This document shows, in pieces, positions 23,721 through 33,935 of a stretch of 64,000 nt of DNA (position 1 is its first letter; each line of letters opens with the position of its first letter). The translations under genes were made by a program, and so were the position numbers. The stretch is from Bombardia bombarda (lineage: Eukaryota; Ascomycota; Sordariomycetes; Sordariales; Lasiosphaeriaceae). Location: positions 7,463,001-7,527,000 of the forward strand of contig JAULSR010000001.1 in the NCBI GenBank assembly GCA_030512295.1, written 5' to 3'. Below the pieces are notes generated by a model. It saw nothing but the letters and a program-made list of their open reading frames with translations, was not told the DNA's origin and did no database searches.

Positions 23721-26517
23721 ATGGGTAGGACGAAGGACCCCAAGAATTTTGTTGGAAGAGCTCGACAGAAAGGGTCCGAGAAGAACACAAGTCATATCAA
23801 TGGCTCTGAAGTTCAAAGCCATCTCGAGCCCAAGACTCGAAGGTCCTATCAGAGGCAAGTAGACAACTGGTATCAGTGAGTTGCATCCTCTCAATCACAC
23901 GTAGCTCTTGACCTAATAAATAGATTCGCCAAAGCAAAGTCTGGTGCTGGCACCGACGACCCCGACCCGCCCAAAGAATTCGTACAGCATCTCGCTAACG
24001 ACCTCGAATCGTTGGAAGAATTCGTACAGCATCTCGCTTTTGACATTGACGGCCTCGAAGCTCACGACCCGACGAAGAAGTCGACATTAATGGAGCAAAA
24101 GGCACGGTCGTCCAATATTGGAAAAAAAACTTCACAGCTGGTTGGCAAATGGAGCATGAACCGATATCACCAAAATTAATAAGCCAAGTCAGATTGGTAT
24201 GCCCCTCCTACATTGCATAATTACGCTTTAGTTCTGTTACTTGCATTCTGAATAAGGCTAACTATACATAGTTCATTGATGAAAAGTTGCCGGAGATAAT
24301 TAAGATGCGCATAAGCAAACGGCCGAGGAGATATGCTACCAAAAATCACTTTCTCCATCTTGGGATGCAAATGTGGTCAAATGACTGGTATCTTTACGAA
24401 TCACCTAAAACAAGAGTATCGGATTGGGCGGATATCACCTTTGGAGTGTTTCGAAACGAACATGGGAACGTAGAATTTGCTGTCAAAGTGATGCGAGACG
24501 CTAAAGGCATGACACAAACACCAGATAAACGGTTTGTGTCCCATATCTTACTCCTTTCTAGTGGAGGGGTCGTTGCTAATTTCGCTGGTAGGCCTGAACA
24601 TTCGGTATACGAAGGTCTCGTGCCCTTACCCCTATTCTGTCAACCGATACTCTTTATACTTGTCATCCTAGTAGCAAAAAGAGCATTCAGAGACTACGAA
24701 ACAATTGAAGAGCTTTTGGATCTCATACCGCCTGATGGGGAGATGTATCCTCTGCAGTGGCGTGAGAGTGTGGTTGATATGCCTTTCTTTGAGAGCATCT
24801 CCGCAAAAGCCCCTTCGGGTAAGATCGAGAACGCGAGTGCATTTAGCAAACGTTTTCAAGGTCTAGGCTTTCGTTCAGGGTACCCTCGACCGCCAACCGT
24901 TCATGATTTCAGAGCAATAGGCTTGTACTTGGTCGGTATGTACATCAATTCCGCTCATTATTCCCCGTACTAATTAATGTCTGTAAAGACAAGCTATATT
25001 CAGCGGCCGGTAGAATGAAGTACGCGGGTCAAAAAGACTCGACTACGTTCATCAATCACTATATGCCCAACATTACTGCAGACGGCCAAGGTAGTTATTT
25101 TGGCACCGAGGCACGCAGTCTTGTTATCGACCTCTTTATGTCTTTGACTCTGCCTCGCAACCCAAAATTGGCCCAATCTCTGCCGGCAGAGAAGCGACAC
25201 GAGTTTGAAAATACCCAGGAATATATCGATTTAGAAGAGCAGATTACCACATTGAGTGGGAAGAAATACGTGGATTCGGCCAAGCTTCGAAAGGGATTGT
25301 ACGATCAACGCCGTAAGCTTTCGGATAAAGAGCTCCGAAAAGGGCAAAAGCTTCAACCGAACAAACTCGCGCCTGGCGGAGTGGAGATCGCTGCTTTGGA
25401 AGGACACCACCGTACCATATTCGGCCGGACTCGATTTCTCATGCCTGAGCGCGACCGCCTTGCATCCAGCCTTCTCGAGGTTACGCCTCTACGCAGTCCT
25501 GTCGGTCTTGCCGCCCTCCGTGACTTGGTTGCGCTATATCTGAAGGAGACTGAAATAGAGGTCCGACCTAGCTTAGAACCGGAAAAATGCAGTTGCTCAA
25601 CGATAGCAGGCGAGCAGAAGCCAACACGACCTGGCCCTGGCAGCACCAAAACAGCCTGCAGTTGGAAACATATATACGACTGTTATAAAACGGACCGAAT
25701 CGCCGAGCACGGTTTCGCTGAACTTTGCTTTCACTGCCATAACTGGATTTTTGACGAGCTTGAATGGGAACATCACTGCCAAGCCCATCTGGACAGCTAG
25801 GAAACCCTTCCCATACAGTGTGATCCTCTTTTTTATGGCGGCGTTCTCGCGAGAGCTGGACACTGTCGTTTCTGCTTAAGTGATATAACACTACCAGCTG
25901 CAGCACGGATGTATCAATTTCTTTATCGAAGCAACTAGAAGGAGCATATCAGCAAATGTTTCGACAGACATGTCCAAGGCCGGGACGATAGTCAACTACT
26001 CCAGTGTCCCCCTCCACATGCTGGTCCCTAATGCATAGGGGCTTTCGATTCGCCACTGAAGTTGCGGTTTCATCTTCAAGACGTTCATTGTTACGAATTC
26101 ATTCACGAGAGGAAAGGATTGAAAAGATCAAGAGAAGATGATGGAATAATCCAGCCTGGCCGGGTAAAAAGACAGAGATTTGATCCTAAGAGGGAGCGGG
26201 GTGTGGGAGATGTGGCTCCTGTTAAGGTGGAATACGGTTTCATCTACGAGACGGTGGAGACGAATACCCAGCGGCGGCGACCTAACAAATCTGTCGTGCC
26301 TTCTAGCAGCTCTACACCCAGCGCCACACCACCTTCCAGCAGATCTGCGAGATCTCCCATCAGCCCGGAGAATAGTGACTGGATAGACCTCGAGGCCTTG
26401 ACTTTTACTGAAACCCCAGCATCATCTGTCTGCTCTGATACCCCTGAGAGGATTGATCCTCAGCTCCTGTCAACCAGTTGTGCCGTCTATCGCAGAGGCG
26501 ACGGCGCTCGGCTATGA
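23721..26517 (+). pseudogene. DUF3435/FluG-type tyrosine-recombinase-like gene, decayed
   Basis: Family: fungal DUF3435 (FluG-domain) proteins, related to tyrosine recombinases, often with zinc-finger tails. Exons can be traced: 23721-23875 (MGRTKDPKNF..., core-binding region QRQVDNWYQFAK); 23924-24196; 24272-24531; 24592-24935; 24989 onward. The intron at 24532-24591 is 60 bases and also reads open. Recognisable parts: RPRRYATKNHFLHLG, ITFGVFRNEHG, TVHDFRAIGLYLVDKLYS...AGQKDSTTFINHY (recombinase-like C-terminal block), zinc finger CFHCHNWIFDELEWEHH, and LRFHLQDVHCYEF. Damage: one A lost in the A-run 24122-24129; about 35 residues missing between RVSDWAD and ITFGV, where the family has its ARVGEYIES box; in-frame stops at 25798, 25936 and 26029. 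Weaker remnants continue to about 26960. A 42-base tandem duplication (EFVQHLA twice) sits in the second exon. Not functional. Confidence 0.8.
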
Positions 26518-27643
26518 GGTGATCTATGAGGTGATCGACGTAGTGGACCTCACGAGCCCCGATGAAGAGTATGGCCATCTCTCGGCACAGAGAGGTTCCG
26601 CACGAGACGCAGGTCCGACTCAGAGTACATATATCACTAACACTTCAAATAACCACCTCTGACTCCAGCATACAACAACACCTCCAAAAATCAAACTCGA
26701 ACGAGGGCAAAGGAACCAAAGAACCAGGTTTCTCCAAGCACCTTCCAGAGCCGGCCTCTTCCGATGTGCAAACTGGAACGGTAATGACTGCGTGGGACTA
26801 TGGAACTAAAATTGCACCAACTGTCTGAACCACCGATTGTGACTCACTCTTCAAAGCCAAAATAAAGCAGCGTCAATCGACTCGACTTGGGTTTGCCACG
26901 GCAAACCAATTGATCAACACTTTACAATCCCTACACAACCTCCACTATATCATTTTCTAAGTCGAACGTGAACAAATCAAATCAGCAAGATAACCGCCTT
27001 TGCCGAGCGTTTATCTCAACTCAGCCTTCAGTCTGCCCAGACGATCGTGAGTGAAAGTAGGAAGCCCAGTATAGGATGTCCCATCATTGCAACCTGCTCA
27101 GATTATTGACTACGTATCCTTATTGCAATCTCGTGTTCGTTTCCTTCAATAGTCCTATTAAGTCGTACAGTTTCCCAAAATCCTTCGTAGCAAATGAAAT
27201 GACGTAGTGCAAGCTCCCCCAAATTTTGTGTGAGGCGCAGCCTGGTGGATTAGCTGCCTTGCAGATTAGGCCGCAAACTACATTCGGCTCGCAAGGATGC
27301 CGCTGGATGCATCTTTATTTAGCCTAGCGCCCAATGATGGTCTCAGTTTGCGACCCCTCCAGAAGTCGGCATTCCCAGCGCCAAAGCTGGCCCAGACCAA
27401 CTCGACTTCGCCTTTTTCTTGGATAGCTTGTCTCAAATGTGAGTAGCTCCGGGGGAAGGGATGCTGCGTTCGCGAATTAACAAAAATAGTAATGGCTGCC
27501 GCTGCCATATTTCATCCCAAACTTTAGCGCCTTCATCACACACCACCCTCGTCCTGCCTGCATTCTCTGACTCTTCCATCTCCCTCCATCCATCAACCTG
27601 ACGACAATATGACACACTCCTCACCCTCCTCCTTCCAGTCGAT

Positions 27644-29446
27644 ATGGCCCCGCGTCAAACAAAACGAAACATCCAAAAAGTTAGGCGGCAACGCCCGGTG
27701 CCAAACGGCGGAAGTAAGTAAGCCATTCACCCTGGTTGTGTTCTTTGACTGATCATTGATAGAAGCGCGACCACAAGGTATCAAGAAAGAACCATTACAA
27801 CTTCCTTCTCGTAAAAGCGCACGCCTACAACACTCCAAGGACACGAACACCGAACCCAAGCATCTACTTCCCTCCCTAAGTAGCAACACTCCCGGCAAAG
27901 AGGCATGTCGCTTCCTCCTGGTATGCGATAAAGCTAACTCAAGTTTCTACAGAATCGATCGGCCCTTCTGCAAGATAAAGATCGAAAACGAAAGCGAGCG
28001 CGAGAACCCGAAGAACCACCCATTCACGCTCCATCCAAGCGACAGCGCACATCTGCTGCACACTCGGCTTTTGGGGATACATTTGATAAGCCAGCGGCGG
28101 ACGGTATCGTCGATAATAAGGTTAATCTAATCGCGTATTGGATTGACAAGGAAAAGTGGCCTGAGGAATGCTTCGAACAAGACGAGCAGACTTGGAAGGA
28201 CCTCGAAAGCGACAGTTGGTTTGAGGAATATTGGGAGCCAGAGAACAACATGAGTCACGTACTTGCAAGGAAGAAGTCGTCATCCTCCCTTTGTGGTAAA
28301 CCACCGGAGGCCAGTTCTGGCTCTACTACGCCTAGCGATCAAAAGCAGAGGACAATCAAATCCTCCCCATACAAAGATCCACGTTATAAGACTTTACTCG
28401 CAACCAAAGGCAGCTTCATGGACGAGTCTGATTTAGGGATCACAGGCAAAAGCAAGATCGATTATCAAACCCTCCTCAGCGCCGAGCAACAAGTTCCCAA
28501 TGACTCTTTATTTCGCGACGACCTATTCAAATCAACTTGTCGGAACATACAAGACAGAAATGAGACCAGGGTCATCCGGGATATCTCGCTCCTGATTGTT
28601 CCTTCTGCAGAAACACTGGCTACATACGGCGCCACCAACCTTCAGTGTTTGATCGAGAGTACTAACGAAGGCTGGACCAATTCCATCGCTGTGACTAAGA
28701 CTCATCCGCAGCCAGACTATTCTGTAGGATTCAGGCGAGAGGCGTTCACAGACGAGCAGCTCAAAAGGCTTGAACCACTCGTCGGCGATCTTACAGATAC
28801 TTCTCTCTTCATGGCCACGTACTACATGTACTTCCCGTTCCTAACCTGCGAAGTAAAGTGCGGCGCCTCGGCACTTGATATCGCAGACCGACAGAATGCT
28901 CACAGCATGACGATGGCGGCGAGGGGTATTGTCGAACTCTTTAGACTTGTGAAACGCGAAAAGGAGCTCCACCGTGAGATCCTCGCCTTCTCAATTTCAC
29001 ATGATCACGAAACAGTTAGAATCTACGGCCATTATCCTGTGATCGATGGAAACAAGACCACCTTCTACCGCCATCCTATCCGTAAATTCGACTTTACGGA
29101 ACTAGACGGCAAAGAGAAATGGACGGCATACAAGTTTACCAAGAATGTCTACGACATATGGATGCCGACTCACCTCAAAAGAATCTGTTCGGTTATCGAT
29201 GAGTTGCCGCCTGATCTGGATTTTGAGGTCTCTCAACAATCCGAGCCAGGGGAATATGGGCTTTCGCAGGAATTAGAAAGCCACCATCTCTCTGACCAAT
29301 CAAGCCATGATGCTGCATCTCTGCTAGAGGATGCCGACAGTCAGTCAAGCCATGTTGGTTCGCGAGACATTACCCCAGACTCATCCCTGTCTCAGAGGAT
29401 TGAAGGGGGAGCATTCAAAAGCCAAGGAAGCGGGGTCGGCCTGTAG
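27644..29446 (+). CDS. DUF7924 protein with a PD-(D/E)xK nuclease-like core
   Basis: About 573 residues; exons 27644-27713, 27763-27920 and 27953-29446. The first intron is ordinary (GTAAGT...GATAG). The second needs a 32-base intron (GTATGC, GCTAAC, TACAG), which is exceptionally short, or a frameshift. The N-terminus is basic with a bipartite-like nuclear signal (KDRKRKRAREPEE...PSKRQR). The C-terminal half matches fungal DUF7924: ETLATYGATNLQCLIES, PQPDYSVGF, FPFLTCEVKCGASALDIADRQNAHS, YGHYPVIDG, YRHPIRKFDFT, NVYDIWMP. The order PD (residue 331), E-V-K (376-378) and Q-N downstream looks like a restriction-endonuclease fold; this is my inference, not an established function. The frame is intact, in contrast to the neighbours on both sides. 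Confidence 0.75.
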
Positions 29447-29460
29447 AATTACATCAGTGA

Positions 29461-30320
29461 ATGGCTTCTCTGGCCATAAATCAGGACTGCAAGGCATATT
29501 GTTTGCTGCCAAGGTTCGCGAAGGTGGTGACGATATCGGCAGCAACCGGAGTCTTGATCAGGCCCATCAGGGTCACCCCGACGGGGAAGATATTTGAGTT
29601 CGAGGGTCCGTATGTCGACAGCATGGCGGTCCACCACTCCGACACGCTCAGGTTCATCGGCAAGACATTCCCCTCGAAGAAGTACGAGCCTGAGCAGCAC
29701 TCGTGCTTCCTGCTCTTGACCAAGCTGTTCCACGAGTACTCGACTGAGCCCAGAGAGAACCTCGCGATACAGATGGGGCTCTAGGCCCTGAACACGAGCC
29801 CGGTCAAGGGGGACACCACGATCACGTCTCTGGGCATGAGCGAGCCCCTGGCGGTGACCTCGTACATGGATACGCTCACGAGGAACAGCACCGACGAGTG
29901 CAGGCTCGGCGTCGCGGGCAAGAACGTCGTCGCGGCATTCATCAACCACAGGTGCAACACTGAGGACGCGGTCTCGGTTCTGCAGGAGTGGGCGGAGTCG
30001 GGAGCATTCGAGTGGCAGGTACATCTCGTACCAGCTTCCGAAGAACTGCGGCTTGATCAGGCCGGGAACCAAGCTGGAGAAGCAGCACTGGTGGGTCCCT
30101 GCGGTACCCGGTGTCGTCACGAGGGTGACCACGAGCAGGTCTGGCGATCAGTTAGCGATCGTGTATGTCAACTCGAAGGTTCTCATGCTCGCGCACGGGG
30201 TCAAGTTCACGGTCGGTGAGCTCATTCCGCTCAAGGACATGACCGTAGTACTGACCAACACGAAGAACCTCACGCGCGGGATAGGGGGTCTGATCAGAGA
30301 GATGTACACCTTCACGCCGT
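29461..30320 (+). pseudogene. Foreign RNA polymerase second-largest-subunit (RPB2-type) fragment, broken
   Basis: About 285 residues from the C-terminal half of a multisubunit RNA polymerase beta/RPB2-type subunit. Collinear motifs: PRENLAIQMGL-stop-AL (family PRNTYQxAMGKQAM); GKNVVAAFINHRCNTEDA followed by ESGAF (family GxNVxVA...GYNQEDA...ERGLF, same spacing); GVKFTVGELIPLKDM (family GQKGTVGxxxPxxDM); and NLTRGIGGLIREM (family PSRMTIGxLLEM). It is too divergent to be the fungus's own RPB2. Arginine is almost always AGG, unlike neighbouring genes, which favour CGN. It is broken by TAG at 29782-29784, exactly where the family has Gln (CAG to TAG), and by a frameshift near 30016. No start codon region and no end are visible. 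A viral (large DNA virus) or linear-plasmid origin is inferred. Confidence 0.7.
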
Positions 30321-30969
30321 TGGTCTTGGACATCTTGGTGCCCTTGTACATGGAGATGTCGTTGACGTCAACAACCGCGTGCTCTGCCCTCCTGACCGCG
30401 ATCATGGTCTCGGCGTCGATCTCGCTCTTCGTCGAGGTCACGCTTCCGATGACGGACACCAGCGTGTTCATGAGCCTCCTCAAAGACGCGTGCGAGATGG
30501 GGTCCAGGATCTCGATCTCGGACGCGTACGACAACTCGCCACTGCCCGTGTACACCCTGGAGATCAGCCTCACGCCGATGTTCTCCAGCACGGTCTCGCA
30601 CACCAACTCGTCCATGGTCGAGCTGTACTCCGGCCTCGTTATCCTCCCCGTGAACATGTACTCGTGGGACACCGCGAGCTTGATGCCCGGCGCGATCGTC
30701 TGCACGGTCATGGGTACCTTCACCACCTTCTCCCCCGTCGACCTCGTCCTCACCTTCGCGTTCTTGTTCATGGGTAGACCCGTCCACCACGAGCAACCCT
30801 CCTCCTCGACCACCCGTCGGTCCACATGCTCGAAGACCGAGTTGGTCATGAGCTCGTACATGACGGTCGACATGGTCCTCTCCAGCCTCACCTCCACCTC
30901 GACGTTCGGAGTCGTAGATATGGACTCGATCGCGACGCCGTTTATGTTGGGCGGCGGAAGCGGATTCAT
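30148..30969 (-). pseudogene. Second foreign ORF fragment, opposite strand, unknown family
   Basis: On the minus strand a frame runs from an ATG at 30969 (MNPLPPPNINGVAIES) to TGA at 30148. Composition is that of a globular protein as far as about 30310 (for example TRPEYSSTMDELVCETVLENIG, shown here only in part). Below that point it overlaps the plus-strand polymerase fragment and looks like its shadow. Arginine codons are again AGG-biased, so both pieces probably came from the same donor. The plus strand is also open here (30053-31252), but its Ser/Thr/Met-rich translation is less convincing. I cannot name the family. It may be a neighbouring gene of the same foreign genome, arranged tail to tail, or an inverted part of a longer gene. 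Confidence 0.4.
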
Positions 30970-31059
30970 GGGCCTGGACGAGCTCGGGGACGCGATGCTG
31001 AATGCGCTTCCCACCTTGCTCTGTATCGAGCGGATGGGCTCTCTCCGCCACCACCACCC

Positions 31060-31224
31060 GGCACGTGTTGCGAGTGGGGGACCGTCTACTTCCCGGAGGA
31101 GCCCTTCGTCAAGGGGAAGTTCATGCATATCTCTAGGGACGGGAGGTTCGGAAAAGTTGTACGATATAATAACGCCATCGAAGGAAATCAAAGCGTGTTT
31201 TATTCCTTACAGTTTCTTTTGTGA
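31060..31224 (+). pseudogene. Third small foreign coding remnant
   Basis: A plus-strand frame ending in TGA at 31222-31224 reads CEWGTVYFPEEPFVKGKF and HISRDGRFGKVVRYNN. It looks like protein and not like low-complexity DNA. It lies directly behind the minus-strand fragment and in the same orientation as the polymerase piece. No family recognised. The last 40 bases (SVFYSLQFLL) probably already belong to host DNA. Confidence 0.3.
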
Positions 31225-32804
31225 TGTTCCGCTCCATGCATCTCGCCCCTAATCTCCTGCTACCCTTGCTTTGAAGGCTCACTTCCCTCATCCGTCCTAC
31301 CTACGTTAAGTATTGAAGTTGTGTCACGAACCCATCCACGAACACCCAGCCAGCAGGCATGAAAGGCCGGGACATGCGTCCAAAACTCCGACAGCATAAT
31401 GTGGGCTAAGGAGATACGCGATAGGCTGACGCATCTCTCATGAGGCATATGTCACCTTATGCAGAGCGACAAACGGCCTGAGGAACGCTACAGCTCCGTC
31501 CTCTGGGATATCTTCCAGTTTTACCAGGTCACTGCCATGCTCAAGGAGGCGAGCTGAGCGCTGGCATAATCCCCTGCCTCATTGTCAGCTCGGGTCTGCC
31601 TCACATGGGCTGACTGGCAAAATTCTCAGAGGGATCAGCCTAGTGCATAGACGTCCTCTCCTTAGGGTATTCAGAAAAAGTATACGAGTAATCGTATCCC
31701 GAAACCCCTCATATTAATGCAACTTTGCAGCCAACACGAATCTGCCCTGCCACGCGTTGCATGAATTTCCCAGCTCGGGGGCAGGCGAAGCCTTGTTACG
31801 AACCTCTTCCTTGAAGCAACTCCGCACTGGATGAATCGCGCCAGTTGTTGTACTTGCCTGTGGTGCATGAATCTCCCAGCTGCGCCGAGATAATTCTGCC
31901 TTGCGCTGCTTGCATACATGACTCTCCTGCTTCTCAGGGGTAGCCTAAACCGCAATACAACCACTTCCTCGGCGCAATCTCGCCGCTGCATGAATCTCAC
32001 GAACACCAGCAGGCACAGAAGTCATCCGACCCCTCGATCAATGCACTGCCGCCGAGATGCTCTACCTCGTCTTGCTTGCATGGTCTCAGCGCCTGGCACG
32101 GGACCTTGGTATGGTCCCATCCTGTTGCATTTTCGCATCTGCGTGGATCCCACGATGCCCAGGAGGACACCAGCTGTCGTACCACTTGATACAGCTGCGG
32201 AGTCGTGCTGATGTTGCCTGATCTTGCACGATACCTTGTCTAAGAGAAGCACCGGGCGTTGTATTCCCCTTGCTTGGTGCAACTTTGCTATTGGGAAGAC
32301 TGTACCTCGTCTTGCATAATGAATGGTAGAACGCCTAGGAGTCCTTAGGACGTTGACGGAGCAAGGATTTGTAGTGCCGTCTTTTGTACTTTTTTTTGAT
32401 AATTATGCAGAATCATTTGCAATTGTGTGTGTATTTGAGCGCGAGTTCTTGTCGTATCGAAGTTGAATAAGTGCTCAGAAAATTGAAGTCATACACTCGT
32501 ATGCGATGACGTTGAATTGGTGATATTCGGTAAGTTGAGGCTGAATAAGTTTGACAGGGGAGCGAGAACGGATACCGTCACGACATCTCGATAGGTTCAG
32601 AGAGGTGGCTGTGTTCCAGACTAACAGGCATCAGCAAGATTTATATTCAGACAACATGGAAACTATAACCGATTCGCGATGGGGGCTAGAAGAGGATCCC
32701 CTGAGCATGATCCAGCTGACTCATGAGCGTGCTCAGGACTCAGGGCTCAGCTCAGGTTAGAGCAGCGACTGCTCAGGTCCAAAGACGGAAATGGACTTTG
32801 GTGA
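31225..32804. other. Degenerate repeat-bearing DNA, no gene
   Basis: No supported gene. Imperfect copies of GCATGAATYTCCCAGCT occur at 31758-31775, 31865-31882 and, shortened, 31988-32000, with other recurring words (TACCTCGTCTTGC at 32062 and 32305; TGCAACTTTGC at 31719 and 32278). This looks like eroded repeat or transposon-derived DNA. Clustered CTCAG words lie at 32730-32780. Confidence 0.45.
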
Positions 32805-32836
32805 GGTCAAGATTCGGCGCAGATTATATTGGTAAG
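32805..32836 (-). repeat. Right copy of the 32-base inverted repeat
   Basis: Reverse complement begins CTTACC and shares the core TAATCTGCGCCGAA with the left copy; 28 of 32 positions match. Differences are at positions 7, 9, 10 and 25 of the repeat. Confidence 0.75.
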
Positions 32837-33935
32837 TCGTAAATGCAAGAGGGCTCGGAGCTCTTTCTTTCTTGGTGGCGCCGAAAATTGCGCGGGTAGG
32901 CGCGCACCCCCCTCCATTCCATTCTCGCATTCCAAATAGGCCGCCGATTGACTTCTTTTTGCTAGACTTTTTATGTCGGCGGCCGTTGGGTTCTCCTGAT
33001 CAATTGGCTGTATGTTTTAGCCCAGCCGCTAAATCGGACAATAAGTGGGCAAAGACGAAGGGGGGAAGAGACGGGACGAGGGGTTTCTAGGAGCAATTGA
33101 GAGATTTCCGCAAGACGCTCGAGTTTCTTTTTTCCCCGATAACGTGGGGTTATGTCTGGTGACGTCTGCGTCGCGGCCGGAGATAGGTGGGAGCATTTAA
33201 CGTCCCAGCTTATTAGGTGTTATACTTTGGGCATGCAAGTACGAAATCTAGGCCCCCCCAAGATTTAAAAAACCCCGCAGTTTTGTCTGGTGCTGCTGCT
33301 GCTGCTGCTGCTGAGTGAGGGACCACTTTGCGATTATTATTACCATCTTCAGCTGGTTGAGGGCATTCCTTTTTCTTTTCTTTTCTTTTCTTTGATCATT
33401 GTTCATCTTGTACTCCTCCGTACCTGCCTACGTACTGCAACGCCAACAACAGCAATAGCCTGCCTGACTGGTAAGATAGCCCATTATTTTCGTTTATTAC
33501 CTACCTGCTGCACATGCGAGAGGAGAGTCTGAAACTAGCGGGCGATCCAACACGGTTTGAAGCTGGCGGCTGCGCCGGTTGCAATGGAAGTTGGTGGACT
33601 GGAACTACAGTAGAAGCTTGCTTGGTTTGGAGGTGGTCTGCGGGGCAACAACAGCTCTTGCTCCATCACATCACCCCACTTCCTTCTCTCCGATGCAGGG
33701 ACGGGTAGACGGTACTTGAGGAGCAGCACCACCAGCCAGCCAGCCCCAGACGCACTTCTTTCAAGCTTTCTCCAGTACCTATACCTACCTCTAAGCTGTG
33801 CTAACGGGTGAAATAATATTCTCTTCGCATTAGCATTCCATTAACTGTTCATCGTCTATTCGACCTACAACACACCTCTACCTACCTACCCCACCTAACC
33901 TACCTCCACGACCAACACAAAGACACGAGCAAGGA
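32837..33935. other. Promoter and leader of the PGI gene
   Basis: No separate gene seen. It contains a (GCT)7 microsatellite at 33292-33313, TTTCTTTTCTTTTC tracts (about 33370-33392) and a CTACCTAC-rich leader just before the ATG (33871-33905), as before other highly expressed genes of this window. Confidence 0.5.
33292..33313. repeat. (GCT)7 trinucleotide repeat upstream of PGI
   Basis: Seven perfect GCT units, non-coding, in the presumed promoter or leader. Confidence 0.85.

Larger units (their letters stand above)
23189..32836. mobile_element. Candidate 9.6-kb island bounded by inverted repeats
   Basis: The segment between the two 32-base inverted repeats (23189-23220 and 32805-32836) contains a broken DUF3435/FluG-type tyrosine-recombinase-like gene, a DUF7924 gene, a foreign RNA polymerase fragment and degenerate repeat DNA, and no housekeeping gene. 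The flanks on both sides are core genes (Sch9, PGI). I see no clear target-site duplication. Whether the repeats are true element ends or an old inverted duplication is open. Weaker similarity seems to continue inward (AGCAGTCGCTGCTCT against AGCATCGCCGCTCT), as in longer decayed terminal repeats. Confidence 0.45.

Noticed and set aside
29449..30132. 227-codon minus-strand open frame opposite the polymerase fragment
   Set aside because: Arg/Val/Gly-rich shadow; the plus strand carries the recognisable motifs.
30053..31252. 399-codon plus-strand open frame through the foreign block
   Set aside because: Only the first part (to about 30315) matches the polymerase. Beyond that the translation is Ser/Thr/Met-rich and mirrors the better minus-strand frame.
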